This document shows, piece after piece, positions 37,140 to 48,829 of a DNA stretch of 64,000 nt. The notes under the pieces are model-generated. The model saw nothing but the letters and a program-made list of their open reading frames with translations, had not been told where the DNA came from and made no database searches. This DNA is from Populus alba. Lineage: Eukaryota; Streptophyta; Magnoliopsida; Malpighiales; Salicaceae. A program made the position numbers and the translations under genes. Positions within the stretch are counted from its first letter, which is position 1, and each line of letters starts with the position of its first letter. Location of the stretch: positions 21,341,631-21,405,630 of the forward strand of contig NC_133294.1 of NCBI RefSeq assembly GCF_005239225.2, written 5' to 3'.

Positions 37140-37458
37140 TCATTCTTGAAAAGGGTGATGTTATAATAGATGTTATATATTTAAAACTATAAGAAAATCT
37201 GTCACCCCCCAAAGAAATTGTCTAGTATACATTGGCAGACATCTAAGTGATCCTTCAGACCAAGTTCTTTTGTTAAGTTTATCATCTATTCTAAAATCCA
37301 TTTGGAAAAATATTGGTGCTTACACTATTCAGATGCTTCCTCGCATCCGTTCCCAAAATATCCATGCGCTTAGTTGCAAGAAATACGCCTACTGCAGTAA
37401 TCAGGAGCACCTTCACAACTGGCATCAGTGCAACAAAGAACAGTTGCCAAAGCCCCAT
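34351..37458 (-). CDS. PILS: PIN-LIKES (PILS) family auxin-transport facilitator, paralogue 2
   Basis: Ten exons, highest first: 37458-37324, 36986-36907, 36803-36679, 36252-36131, 36021-35806, 35624-35532, 35140-35040, 34932-34880, 34768-34583, 34475-34351; all GT-AG and in frame, 411 residues. Landmarks match the PILS family: LVFYVLNPALV, GNLGSMPLIIIPAAC, IGDSAPLRVV, GANLLKG, LLLQFALPPA, and a C-terminus ending in FFMWLVQ. Compared with paralogue 1, exons of 135, 80, 93, 101, 53, 186 and 125 bases are identical in length; only the polar-loop exon differs (216 versus 198). Paralogue 1's 247-base exon 3 is split here into 125 and 122 bases. The loop is acidic and Pro-containing (DSDETKPDALPEG). 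The expected role is ER-localised auxin retention, from family knowledge. The start follows the conserved MG-L-L-F-VALMPV pattern. Confidence 0.94.
37104..37132. repeat. (AC)n microsatellite in PILS paralogue 2 intron 1
   Basis: About fourteen AC units without interruption, lying in the intron between exons 37458-37324 and 36986-36907. Confidence 0.95.
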
Positions 37459-38480
37459 GGAAACTTAAGCAGGTCTCAGATTCAATCCTACACCTTACTG
37501 AATAAAAGGTAACAGCACATTAAGCAGGTCTCAGACAATTACAAGTCACTGAAGATGATTCTCGTAATTAACATTTCCGAATTTCTGAAATATAACTAAT
37601 GATTGCAAGTGGAGTCAGGCGTGTGAGGGTGTCAACTGCTTTAGAACTCACTGACCAGTTTGGAATAGTCTGAGGCCACAAACATCCGCAACCTGTAAGC
37701 CAGTTCTTGATTCAGAAACAGGAAAATCGATTAGAAGTTCAGAACACAAGGTATTTATAAAGAAAATATCTTCAAAAACAGGGAATTTAGACTTATAAAA
37801 CTAATAAAATAAAGCCAAAAGAGCCAAGTTTTTTTACGGGAGTGAACAAAAAGGGGTGGCTATCATCATCAGAATAAAACTAAAATAGAGCAGAAAATGA
37901 CACATGTAAAGAATCATACCCTTGCACTCGAAAACGATATATAAGAGGAGAAGAAAGATTAAAACGTAACAAAGCTTGTACCCCAACAATATAGAAACCG
38001 CACAAATATCATTTATGCAAGGCAGGCACGCAAGCAATGAGAGATCAAGCATGCACGCTATGTTCTCCACTAACTTTTGAAATGCCAGAAATGCTTTTGA
38101 AAATCATGCATGCCAGAAACTACTATGTGACAGAAATGCTTTTGAAAATCAATCAGATAGAAAGATGGTAACAGAAAGAATTGATAGAGGAAATGAAAAT
38201 GACCCGAAAGAGAGAAAAAGAAAGCAAAACAAGACTGATAAAGAAAGAAGTTAGGAGTCTTGAAAAGTTACCAGAAAGTAGAAGAGAGCCTTTCTTTTCT
38301 TGCGACTATCGAAACGAGTGAAGGCAGTTTAACACTTTAGCCAAACAAGAGATGCAGAGAAGAAATGCACACTCTGTGAAGTGTTTGACAAAACCAACAG
38401 AAACCCCCAGCTGTTTCACTTCCGTATGGACTAGCTACTGGTGATTGCTTTTGCTGGCAGAGGGCACGAATTTCATATCT
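37459..38480 (-). promoter_or_regulatory. 5' leader region of PILS paralogue 2
   Basis: Reverse-strand splice signals suggest a multi-exon leader. An acceptor TTATTCAG places a leader exon start at about 37497. A possible leader exon spans about 37695-37655 (acceptor CTTACAG, donor before GTGAGT or GTCAGT). A donor GTAACTTT near 38272 could end a first exon beginning in the CT-rich sequence around 38280-38480. The middle piece resembles the leader of paralogue 1. No coding sequence is seen. Confidence 0.45.
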
Positions 38481-38879
38481 GAAAAGGTCTGAAACTATGG
38501 CACAGTGTTTTTAGGGTGGTGTATTGTTAATGGGAATTCAGGAAGATTTTATGGGAGAAAAAACAACTGTTTTCTTTGCCTTTTTTTCGTTTATTGCAAG
38601 TGCCAAATGGACTTTTGGAACACAGACGGGTGTAATCTCCTTCTTTTCCATCCTAATATGAGCTCGATTCAATGTTACAACATGTCATTTTCCACCTCTC
38701 ATTAAGCTTATTGGATTAAAGCAAATCAAGATTCTGATAGAGGACAAGTCATTAGAAGTCTTGAAAAGCTGAAGAGTATTTCTTTCTGTGTCAAGCCTTA
38801 AAATGACATCACTGAAATTTTAATGTCTTCGTTGGAGCACCCATGCATGTTCCTTGAGTCAATAAGATGGTTCAAGCTC

Positions 38880-40560
38880 TACACAAGCTAACTAATGGTA
38901 GAAAAAAAAATACAATTAAATGTATTTAGTGCTCCATTAATGCTTAATGGAAGCTCCTTTAATACTTAGTGGAAGCTACGTCAATTGATTCTTATGTGCA
39001 CATTGCTCATAAATAAACAGCATGTAGAGCAAGGAAGGACAAAAAAATACATATACATAGTAGAACACTTGTTTTCTTCATTCACTATTACCATTGCCTG
39101 TTTCTAACGTCCTTGCAATATTTTCTACAAATCTTTCCACAAATACACAAATATAATCTGTTACAATTTTATCTCATTACACACACATTAATAGATGATA
39201 ACTCTTTATTCACTCTTGCTTTTGTTTTTTCTAGCACCCTGTGACAATTTTACAAACAAATAAACTTGTATATGATATATTTCTCCCCGTGTTTTATTAA
39301 CTTAGCCCTATACATAAGATACAAGATCTAAATTATATTTCCAAACCCTTTTGTCCGTCGAGGAAAGCCCAAATCCAACAAAGGTTTTTTCTCAACCTCG
39401 TTAATTGTGTTGTTTGTCAAAAACTAAATAAAAAGCTGCTCATTCTTATTTTTATTTTATCAAAATACTTTTCATAATTAACAAAACGGTAGAACAAAGG
39501 GGGAGTAATTGATTTCCCCCTATATAAACTCTTGCCCTTCCAAATCTCTAGCAAATCCCTTCCAAATGCAAATGCTAAACAATATTTTTAGCGGTACAAG
39601 AATAGTATTTTATTTTTTGAAAGGGAAATATAGCACCCAACTCTCTATTATGTGTACTATATGCATAAAAACAATCTCAATTCCATGAAGGAATTAGACA
39701 AAACAAAAAATAAAAGGGGGTATAATTCTCTAACTTTACAAAGGAGTCACTCTTTCTATCAAAATCACTCCTCGACATGTTCTTACCATTAACATAACTA
39801 TCTCTATCAATCATCTCATGAGTCTTAATCACATTCTCCCTATCATAAAAGATTTAGACACGATATTATACTAACTCATAAAAACAAGAATGAACACCAT
39901 TTTCACATGATGAAAGACTCTCTACTTTGTCACATAGTATTGCATACTCACCTCTTCAAAAATTGTATCACCTTGAAAGCTAACTTGGACAACTATGATG
40001 ACTTTATAGATCCTAGGGAATACATACAAAATATAAGAAGTATCTTAGAACTTATAACACATAAGAGTGATGCTATATATAAAATTTTTCGTATAACTTT
40101 TCATGGATTTTTAAAGGTATGGTATCATAGCCTTGAACCCAGCTTTGTTCTTGGCCTTCATAATCTTTGTGTGAAGCTCATCTCTTACTCTAGTACAAAC
40201 ATTCTAACAAAAAAGAATATGATAAAGCTTTTCATCATCATCCAACGAGACGGTGAAAACACTAGAGCTTATTTCCAAGAATTCATTGAAGAAATGTCAA
40301 ACATGGAGAACTGCTTGAATCTATTGCCATTAAAGCCTTAATTAGTGAAATCTATAACTAATTATAGTAACATCTATACTCTCTCCATGAAAAACTATTA
40401 TTAACATGAAACAAGTAATGAAGAACCATATTTGAGTAGAGGAAGCCAACATAACTAGGCATGGCCACTCTTATTTTTAGATAGCAACATCTCCACAACA
40501 CCACTGATCTCCCACTAGAGCAACCAAAGAAAACACCAAGGGGCATATTTGTGACCATTT
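38880..40560 (+). mobile_element. Degenerate LTR retrotransposon with gag remnant
   Basis: The frame at 39907-40341 reads as a retrotransposon gag (capsid) domain: a DPREYIQNIRSILEL start, a VWYHSLEP segment, and IIQRDGENTRAYFQEF, the usual gag core pattern. After the stop at 40341 a shifted frame continues with recognisable gag text (for example VMKNHI and VEEAN) to about 40560, with more stops, so the gene is dead. Upstream, 38880-39300 looks LTR-like, with AATAAA-type signals near 39012 and a run of short repeats of 'taatgcttaatggaagct' type. No polymerase domain, second LTR or target duplication was found. The Ty3/gypsy assignment is inferred from the gag type. Confidence 0.65.
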
Positions 40561-41869
40561 GACATTCCTCAAGCTCTTAATCACACCTCTCATCACCACA
40601 CATAATGAGGTATTGGTCGTCATCATGAAAAAAAACTGCGTGCAATAACCATCTCTTATGAAAAATGGTTTAATAACAAAAAACCCTAATAAATTATATC
40701 TCTTTCATCATGATTATAAAAATAACAATGACAAATGCCATGATCTAAAAAAGGAGATTGAAATATTGATTGCCAAAGAATACCTTTAACAATTTATGAA
40801 GAAAGAGTTGTAACCTGAATAAACAATAAATTCCAATCTTATCAATTAAGCTCAAATTAGGCTTTTAGACTTAATTTTTCAACAATTAAATCCTTAATGA
40901 AAGTAATTTGACCAATTCAAAGTTTAATTAAGTCATTACGCTTAATTAATTCTTTTAATTTATGTCTAAATTAATTTATAGATTTAATTAAATTCTTAAT
41001 TAAGCTGATTATTAAATCAAATTAGCCCATTAAAAATTTAATTAATTAATTTCTTAAACTTAACTTTTATACAACTTTGTTCAAAATTCATCTTGTATTG
41101 TCTTCGACATATGATTTTTTCAAAGGTATATTTGAATTTCCAAAATTACCAAAGATTTAGTTTTGTTACTCCAACTCTTACCTATATATCATTCTTCGAC
41201 TTGTTCTTACCAACCAAAATGCTTATTCATTTGTCTTTTTAGGAATTCAAACTTGGATTATGATACATGATCAGGTAGAGTATCAATACACATGGATCAA
41301 TAGCTGACTACTTACCAAAGGAAAAGTCCATAATTTCTTTATGCATTTCATTAATTTGAACTATATATTCAAGGTTCTCGTAAGGCAAATATATATATAT
41401 GACAACTCCTTGCAATAAATTTTTATTTTCTACCTTGGCACCATCTTCACTTCAAAACCTGGTTTCTACTGTACTTTCCTTGTAATTGGGAAGGAAACTA
41501 ACTGAACTTGGGACTTTTTTCCTTGAAGAAACTTGGAGGCATGCAGGTCAAAACTCCAGAGTGATACTCCACAGCTACAAATCTCCAAATAAGATCATAA
41601 AGCATAGATTAGTCCATGGATGTCAACGAAGTTTGGTTCAAAATACTGGTTTATATTTGTTTTATAACTTTCTTTCATCGTATATATCCTCGAATCAACT
41701 CTAGCATGGTTTTTAACAAGCAACAAGGCCACACCTCACATTCAGACATCTTAAATGTGAAGATATAGTGACAGGAGCAATCAACTCTAGTTCGTCGAGG
41801 AATGAAAGAGTTGGTGTTGTGATCGCTTTGTTAAAGACTTAGTACGTGTACTGTGCATCTGTTCTTAAC

Positions 41870-42035
41870 TGTGTTTTTTGTCTTGAATCCAGCACTTGTT
41901 GGCAAACACCTTGGCAAGATACATAACATTAAGAAGCATAGCTATGCAGTGAGTTTCTCTGACCAAATTTTCTTCGGCAATTTCGTGCTAGTTTATAAAG
42001 CACAGTTATGCTGTGAATTTCTCTAATCAATGCTT
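41870..42035 (+). pseudogene. PILS exon 2 fragment
   Basis: The forward strand at about 41870-41965 matches exon 2 of PILS paralogue 2 (36986-36907): shared 'gtcttgaatccagcacttgt', then 'ttggcaa.atacataacatt' and 'aagcatag', with the donor position kept as GTGAGTTTC. The reading gives VLNPALVG and then diverges. A second copy of the tail and intron start lies at about 41997-42035 ('aagcacagttatgctgtga'). No other PILS exon is visible next to it. Confidence 0.8.
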
Positions 42036-42704
42036 GGATGGTTACTTGTTTTTTTTTTTAGATTAATATAGTTGTTTTGACTAGTTTGTGTGTACCTCGA
42101 TTAATTCCACGACCTTAAAGCTAACAACTATATAAATCTTTAGTGATTTTAATGTTTGTAAAGCTCGTTATTTCTAGAAAACAAATTTAAAGTATGATAA
42201 TTAAGTTACACGACTTCAAAATTTACTTGGTTACCTAATAATAATGTCACATATATTGTCACATGCTCCTTTGATCACTTTTGATGTAAATTTGATTCAG
42301 TATCTAGCAATTACAGTAACATATTTAGCCTAGTTATAGTTTTAGTTTGAAAAAAATATTTTAAAAATACTATAATTTTTTTTTTGGTAACCAAGATTTT
42401 AAGAGAGGAATTTCAGTAAAATTCATGCAAAATTATAATATATCTTGTTTAATTAATTTTAATATGATGGTCGAGACAAAACATAATTTTATCCATGTGT
42501 CAATCTTGCCCCCATCAAGTTACAATTTAAAATGTAATTATTCTATTGATTTGACACAGCTTTGAACTCGAAGAGAACCATTCAATCATTTCTAAAATCA
42601 TCATATAATAAACACCAGGAGATAAATCGTTAACAAAAACAACAAATTTGCTTTTCCCCCCCGATAAGAATATGAATTTACAACCATTTTGTTATTAGTG
42701 AGAA

Positions 42705-42707
<3 letters not shown>

Positions 42708-42734
<27 letters not shown>
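42708..42734. repeat. (AT)n microsatellite
   Basis: An uninterrupted AT alternation of about 27 bases followed by a T run. Confidence 0.95.
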
Positions 42735-42742
<8 letters not shown>

Positions 42743-44151
42743 TTATAAACGTAGTTTTTAATCCATTCTAGAGTTGATTCAAGGCAAATCTCAGATAATA
42801 TTATCATGAATTAACTTAAATTAACTTAATTTTTTATTTATTTTATCAATTGGTTTTGACTATATTTTTCTCCAATTAACCGGGTCATGAATGAATTCAA
42901 GATCATACCAAATTAATTTTTCTAAGATAATTAAATGAAGTATTAAAACAGGATCTATAAATAGTTTAACAGCATAATTCCAATCTCATTAATTTGCACT
43001 CCCTCCAAATCAGCATTCATAACTTTCTCATAAAAAAGGAAAACCTTTTTCATATAAGAAAAAGAAGAGTAAATTGTATATTAACCCTTGTATTTGTAAG
43101 AAGCTAAAAATGTAGTCCCTCTACTTCCTAAGAACAAATAATGGACTAAGTTTAGTAAAAAGGTAGTAACACATGAAATATGTTCACCTAAGAATCTAAG
43201 ATTCCAAGGTTGGTCCAGCATTATAACCAGTTCATCCATCTAGTTAAAGAGCTTGGATTTGAGTTGTGACATCATAGGTTTTTTGTCGATTAAATTCTAT
43301 AAATATTTTAAATTCCAATATAAATATAAATATAAATATAAAATGAGATAAAATTCTTCTAAATATATCCTATTAATGATTTAGAACAATAAAAAAAAGC
43401 TATGAAAAATAAGAATAGAGAGAGGAAAAATGTCACTTGGTTTGTCAAATAACAAAACAAAAGTTTGAATTTATCTTTTTTATTTATGATTAGATCATAT
43501 ATTTGGTAGTATTATTTATAGAATTAAGTTTAATAAATTCAATTGTAGCCCATTTCCTCTAGCTTTGTGATGATGGGAATTGACCCACCAAGGAATGAAA
43601 CTTGTGGAGAAGTTAGAAAGATCGTGAAGTTTAGGTCCTGATATGTTATTGACTTTATATTATGTATACTATTTGTAGTTATTCCAAACCCGAATAGGAA
43701 ATAAAGGCAGCTCTGCTCTGTCTGATTACTTCCAAAATTTAGTCCTCGTCCTTAAAACTTCGATTCTGCAAATGGGTCTCTATCATCCATTGCTGTTTGA
43801 TTTTCAAGAAGTAATGTTCTTTGAAGTGACCGAGTGAACTCATATCAATATCATGTGTGTATGCTGAGAAAGTGAAAGCTTTCACCTCCTTATTTCATAC
43901 AAGCCAAGCCCAAGTGGGTCAGTCTACTTCATTTTTACTCTCCTTCAAGTTTTCATCAATGGGTTTCTTTATTACAGGATATATTTTCTGTTTGTGGTAG
44001 TGATGTGTCTTTTCTTTGTTTTCTGTTTAAAGATTGAAGCTTTTTTCACCTTGGGTTTGAAAGTTTTCGTCTTTAGTTGGAAGCGAAGTAGCAGTGTTTG
44101 ATTTCTTGATATTTGTAGCTGTGCTTAGATTTTTTTTTTATAGTGGTTGAT

Positions 44152-47137
44152 ATGATAATGGAGCTGGAACCACTGACTATGGGGAATGAAGTTATTGAAT
44201 TTGACATGATGGGTTTGGGAGACGATACTGTGGATGATATTCAGCGTCAGTCTGTTGATGTTGGTGTTGATGAAGTGGAAGAAGAGGAAGGAGGAGATGG
44301 AGAAGTTGAAGGAAACCAATTCCTGATGAATTTTTATGACCCCCAAAGTTCCCACAATTCCATTTCTGGTCAAGTCTATATCCCTCAAGGGGACACTAAT
44401 CTTGAGCCCTATGAGGGTATGGAATTTGAGTCTGAGGAGGCTGCGAAGGCTTTTTACAACTCGTATGCTCGTCGTGTAGGGTTTAGTACTCGTGTCAGTA
44501 TGTCTCGCAGGTCTAGACGTGATGGTGCTATCATTCAGAGGTCTTTTGTTTGTGCAAAAGAGGGTTTTCGCATTGACAAGGATAAGCCTGCACGTTCTGA
44601 TGTGCGTGTGAAACGCCCTCGTGCTGAAACCCGTGTTGGTTGTAAGGCCATGTTGGTTGTTAAAATCCAGGATTCTGGGAGATGGGTTGTTTCGGCATTT
44701 GTAAGGGAACATAACCACGAGCTTGTTCCACCTGACAAGGTGCATTGTCTCCGCTCGCATCGCCACGTATCCGGCTCTGCCAAATCATTGATTGATACCT
44801 TGCAGGGTGCTGGGATTGGTCCCAGTGGTATTATGTCTGCCCTCATCAAAGAATATGGTGGAATCAGTAATGTTGGTTTTACTGAGCGTGACTGTAGGAA
44901 TTACATGAGGAGCAGTCGACAAAGAACTCTTGGTGGTGACACTCAGCACCTTTTGGACTACCTGCGAAACAAGCAGGCTGAGAATTCTGCGTTTTTCTAT
45001 GCTGTGCAGGGTGATGAAGATCAGTGTATGAGCAATATCTTCTGGGCTGATGCAAAGGCAAGGGCTAACTACACATACTTTGGGGACACTGTTACCTTTG
45101 ATACAACTTACCGGTCAAATCGCTATCGATTGCCCTTTGCACCGTTCACTGGAGTTAACCATCACGGGCATCCTGTTTTGTTCGGTTGTGCTCTCTTGGT
45201 CAATGAATCCGAGGCTTCATTTCTTTGGCTTTTCAAAACATGGCTTATGGCAATGTCTGAACGGCCTCCTGTTTCAATCACTACTGATCATGATAGGGTA
45301 ATTTGTCTAGCCGTGAACCAGGTTTTTCCAGAAACCCGTCATCGTATCTGCAAGTGGCACATCTTTAAAGAATTCCAGGAGAAGCTGTCCCATGTGCTTT
45401 CTGAGCATCCTAATTTTGAAGCAGAGCTCCATAAATGTGTTAACCTCACAGAGTCAGTTGAGGAATTTGAGTCTTGTTGGTTGTCTCTACTTAATAGATA
45501 TCATCTCAGGGAGCACGAGTGGCTCCAAGCAGTTTATACTGATCGACGCCAATGGGTCCCAGCTTACTTGAGAGATACATTCTTTGCAGAAATGTCTATA
45601 ACACAGTGCAGTGACAGCATCAACTCTTACTTTGATGGATACATCAATGCCTCAACTACCCTACAGTTGTTTGTTAAGCAGTATGAGAAGGCTTTGGAAA
45701 GCCGCTATGAGAAAGAAGTCAAAGCTGACTATGATTCGATAAATACTGCCCCAGTTCTGAAGACACCTTCACCTATGGAGAAGCAAGTGGCTGAGCTCTA
45801 TTCCAGGAAATTGTTTTTAAAATTTCAAGAAGAGTTGGTTGAGACTTTAACGTTCCTGGCAACCAAAGTTGTGGATGATGCGGCAATCACTACCTATAGA
45901 GTTGCTAAGTTTGGTGAAAATCATAAAGCTTATACTGTTAGCTTTAATGTTCGTGAGATGAAAGCCTCTTGTAGTTGTCTGATGTTTGAGTTCTCCGGCC
46001 TTCTTTGCAGACACATATTGACTGTTTTTAGGGTGACAAATGTTCTTACACTGCCTTCCCATTATGTTTTGAAACGATGGACAAGGAATGCCAAGAGTGG
46101 TGTCATATTGGAGGAACACGCCAGTGATTTTCTTGGTAGTTCACGAGAATCTCTTACCTTTCGATGCAGCAACCTTCGCCATGAGGCCCTTAAGTACGTT
46201 GATAATGGAATCCAAAGTTTAGAAATTTACAATGTTTCAATGGATGCTTTGCAAGAGGCAGCAAATAAAGTGGCTCTTGCAAGAAAGAATGGTGGGAAAG
46301 TTGCAATAGCAAATAGAGCTGGCAGAGAAGAGTATCCTCCTCAGGGAAGTCAAGCAAATAATAACAATCAAAATCAGCAACAGGGCTTAGAACAGCCTGC
46401 TTCTGGGGTCAGTTTTTCATTCCTTTTCTCTCACACTTCAGTTATTTATTCATTTAATTTTTCCTTTGTCAGTAATATTTGATACTTATTTTTGCCCTTT
46501 TCTATAGATTTTTCTGTTAATGCTGCAATATAGGTGCTATTAATGGCAGGAATTGCTCTTTTAATTCCGATTAACTAATGACTGTGTCAGTTGAGATTAA
46601 TTTGTTGACTTCAATGGGTCTCTTTGTAGTTTGTAGCAGAAACAAGCTGTTTAGATTCATGGTAATCATCATCGTTGTCATACCAACGTCTGATTTTGTT
46701 TCCATGAACAGCCTAAACTCTCACTGCATCTGCTGTATTGGAACATTTGTCTTCTTTTTTTTGTGTGAACAGAATACTTATTTTTAGCTAGAATGTTTCT
46801 TAATTTTTCTTTTTCTTTTTCCTACTCCTAATAGTTGATGATGTAGAGGCTTGGTCCTGATAGTTGCATTCTACTTTGTGGGATAGTAGAATAAAATACG
46901 GCTGGCTTGTGTTTGTTTTGTTACTTCCTCAGCTGAATGTAATTGAATATTATATGTATCAATTTGCAGGATGACCAGGACAAGAAAATCCAGAAACTGC
47001 ATCGCAAACTGGATCGTGCTCGACGAAAATGTGAAGTTTATAGAGCAAACTTGCTTTCAGTGCTGAAAGATATTGAGGAGCAGAAATTACAATTGTCTAT
47101 TAAAGTTCAAAATATTAAGTTGGGAATGAAAGATTAA
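44152..47137 (+). CDS. FAR1-RELATED SEQUENCE (FRS) family protein, domesticated MULE transposase
   Basis: Two coding exons, 44152-46407 and 46970-47137, joined by a GT-AG intron in phase 0; 807 residues. The N-terminus is acidic. Residues about 84-190 form the FAR1 DNA-binding domain of the WRKY-GCM1 zinc-finger type (FYNSYARRVGF, FVCAKEGF, VGCKAML, EHNHEL). About 285-400 is the MULE transposase core (FWADAKAR, DTVTFDTTY, TTDHD, RHRICKWHIF). A SWIM zinc finger with CSC then CRH is at about 604-618. The short second exon adds a charged coiled coil (KIQKLHRKLDRARRKCE). FAR1/FHY3 relatives are transcription factors, best known in phytochrome A signalling; the exact subfamily (FRS3 or FRS5-like) is not certain. 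The ATG at 44152 or 44158 is used. If the intron is retained, the frame runs on to 46482 with 25 extra hydrophobic residues and no coiled coil. Confidence 0.92.
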
Positions 47138-48829
47138 CCCAAATGGCTTTGTTGGTATCAGTTTCTCCTCCCCCCCTCCCCCCTCTCCTTCCCTTCCTTT
47201 GGCTTTCTCTAGCTAGATGAGACGCACAAATGAGAAGTGTAATTTGTTTCTTATGATAGAAGATGAAATTACCCCTTTTTGGCTGAGTTATATCATCCTT
47301 CATATTTTTTTAGTGTTCTAATCTCAGTTGGTGATGGTTTTCATCCTGCCTCCTGTCGTAATACCACTCAACGGAACAAGTGAGCAAGGGCAATTTCTTT
47401 CCCGTCAATTGAGTCTGATGGCTTTAGTCTATGAAACTTTTTATACTGCACTTAGCCTTGGTGAAAATGCTATCGTCTTAAGGTACTGCCATGGCATCTG
47501 TATGGAAACGGGAACTCTTGTGAGAGAGATGCTACCTTTTTAAATTTACTTGAACATAAACTGGCTAAGCAATGTTCGAAAAATGGTCAAGGTTCTAGGA
47601 ACCCCCCTTTAACAGTGATAAGTAATATCTTTATATGATCAACCTTGGCTTACCAGTTTTGGTTTTAAAATACCAAAATCACCTAATACATCCTCTGTTG
47701 CAGTAACTGCTAGAGGTGACAGATGAAAGAAGCTGGTTAGTTCAAACTGGGCTCGGATGAAAAGACATTCAATCCTCAACTTACATTGCTAGTCAGGTCT
47801 GTGCCGACATGATACAGTTGCTTTACAGAAATGTACATGAACCAGATGTTTTGGTTTCAAAGAGTTATACAAGGTTGATTGTCCGAGAGACCTCCTGAAC
47901 TTTTGATCAAATCTATATAGACTTTTGACCTTTTAATTTTATTTTTGCCCCTCAAATTTTCAGGTTAAAGGCAAAATAATCTCACTTGGGCTTTCATCAT
48001 TTAGGAGGGAATAGTCACACATATGCACATCATGCGCTACCTAACTGAGTTCATAGGAAGGAGGTGGAGATGATGTGATGTATTGTATTGACCTGATAGT
48101 TCGATAAATAAAAATACAACAGGAAAATTAAACGAATTAGCCATATATAATGGCATTGAACCTCACGTGACATTCAAATTTCTATATAATAATTTTAGCT
48201 GTTTTTGTTTTTGGCTCACTTGAAACTCCATCACATAAGACCTCATCCCATTATCGTTTCTGCATGATAGTGACTCATGGCAGAAAACAGCACTCAATTC
48301 ATTATCATTTCTGCAGAAAACTGTTTGGGTTTGCTTCTGGAACGCAAAACCCTGCTGATACTTGAATAAGCTAAACAGCTGGAACCAAAATTACTTGCAA
48401 GTTGCAACTGTCGCTTTTCAAGTCATCTTTGTGCAGTCTCCCTAAACTAAAAGAAATGTAACTAAGAATGTTGGATTCCTTGAATGGATATTTATTAGCT
48501 TTTGGAGGTTTAATTTTTAGTGAGTTTGATATCATGCATTATATTATTTAAAAATGTTTTTCAATTAAAAATATATTAGAATTAAAAATATATTAGAATG
48601 ATGTTCTTCAGATATTTTTTATTATCTTCAATATTAACTCATCAAAATCATCCAAAAACATTTTTAAAAACATCAATTTAATGCTTTTTAATGCTTTTTT
48701 TAGACGAAAAACAATTTGTGATGCAAAAATAAACACTCAATATATACAACATATAAACAAGAAAACATAGAAGAAGATAAATAAATGTACGAGAAACATT
48801 CAGAAACAAGTCCAAGTTGTGTAGTCAAA
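47138..48829. other. Convergent 3' flanks of the FAR1-related gene and DGAT2
   Basis: The stop codons at 47137 (+) and 48830 (-) face each other. The first few hundred bases, including a pyrimidine-rich block at 47166-47200, probably belong to the FRS 3' UTR. One copy of the AT-rich element is at about 48528-48740, right behind the DGAT2 stop. I see no further coding gene. Confidence 0.55.
48528..48740 (+). repeat. Dispersed AT-rich MITE-like element, copy 9
   Basis: Contains 'aaaaatgtttttcaattaaa', 'aaatatattagaatgatg', 'ttaactcatcaaaatcatcc' and a tail with 'gacgaaaaacaatttgtg'. A 17-18 base unit ('attaaaaatatattagaa') is duplicated inside it. Confidence 0.55.

Larger units (their letters stand above)
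40600..43650. other. AT-rich spacer upstream of the FAR1-related gene
   Basis: Apart from the PILS exon fragment and an AT microsatellite, I see no gene here. Short open frames (for example 41486-41704) show no recognisable domain. A region at 40840-41050 is built of imperfect repeats of 'aattaattaa'-like text. Confidence 0.55.

Noticed and set aside
44125..44849. Long reverse-strand open frames under the FAR1-related gene
   Set aside because: They lie wholly opposite a well-supported coding exon and show no domain; they are shadows of its codon use.
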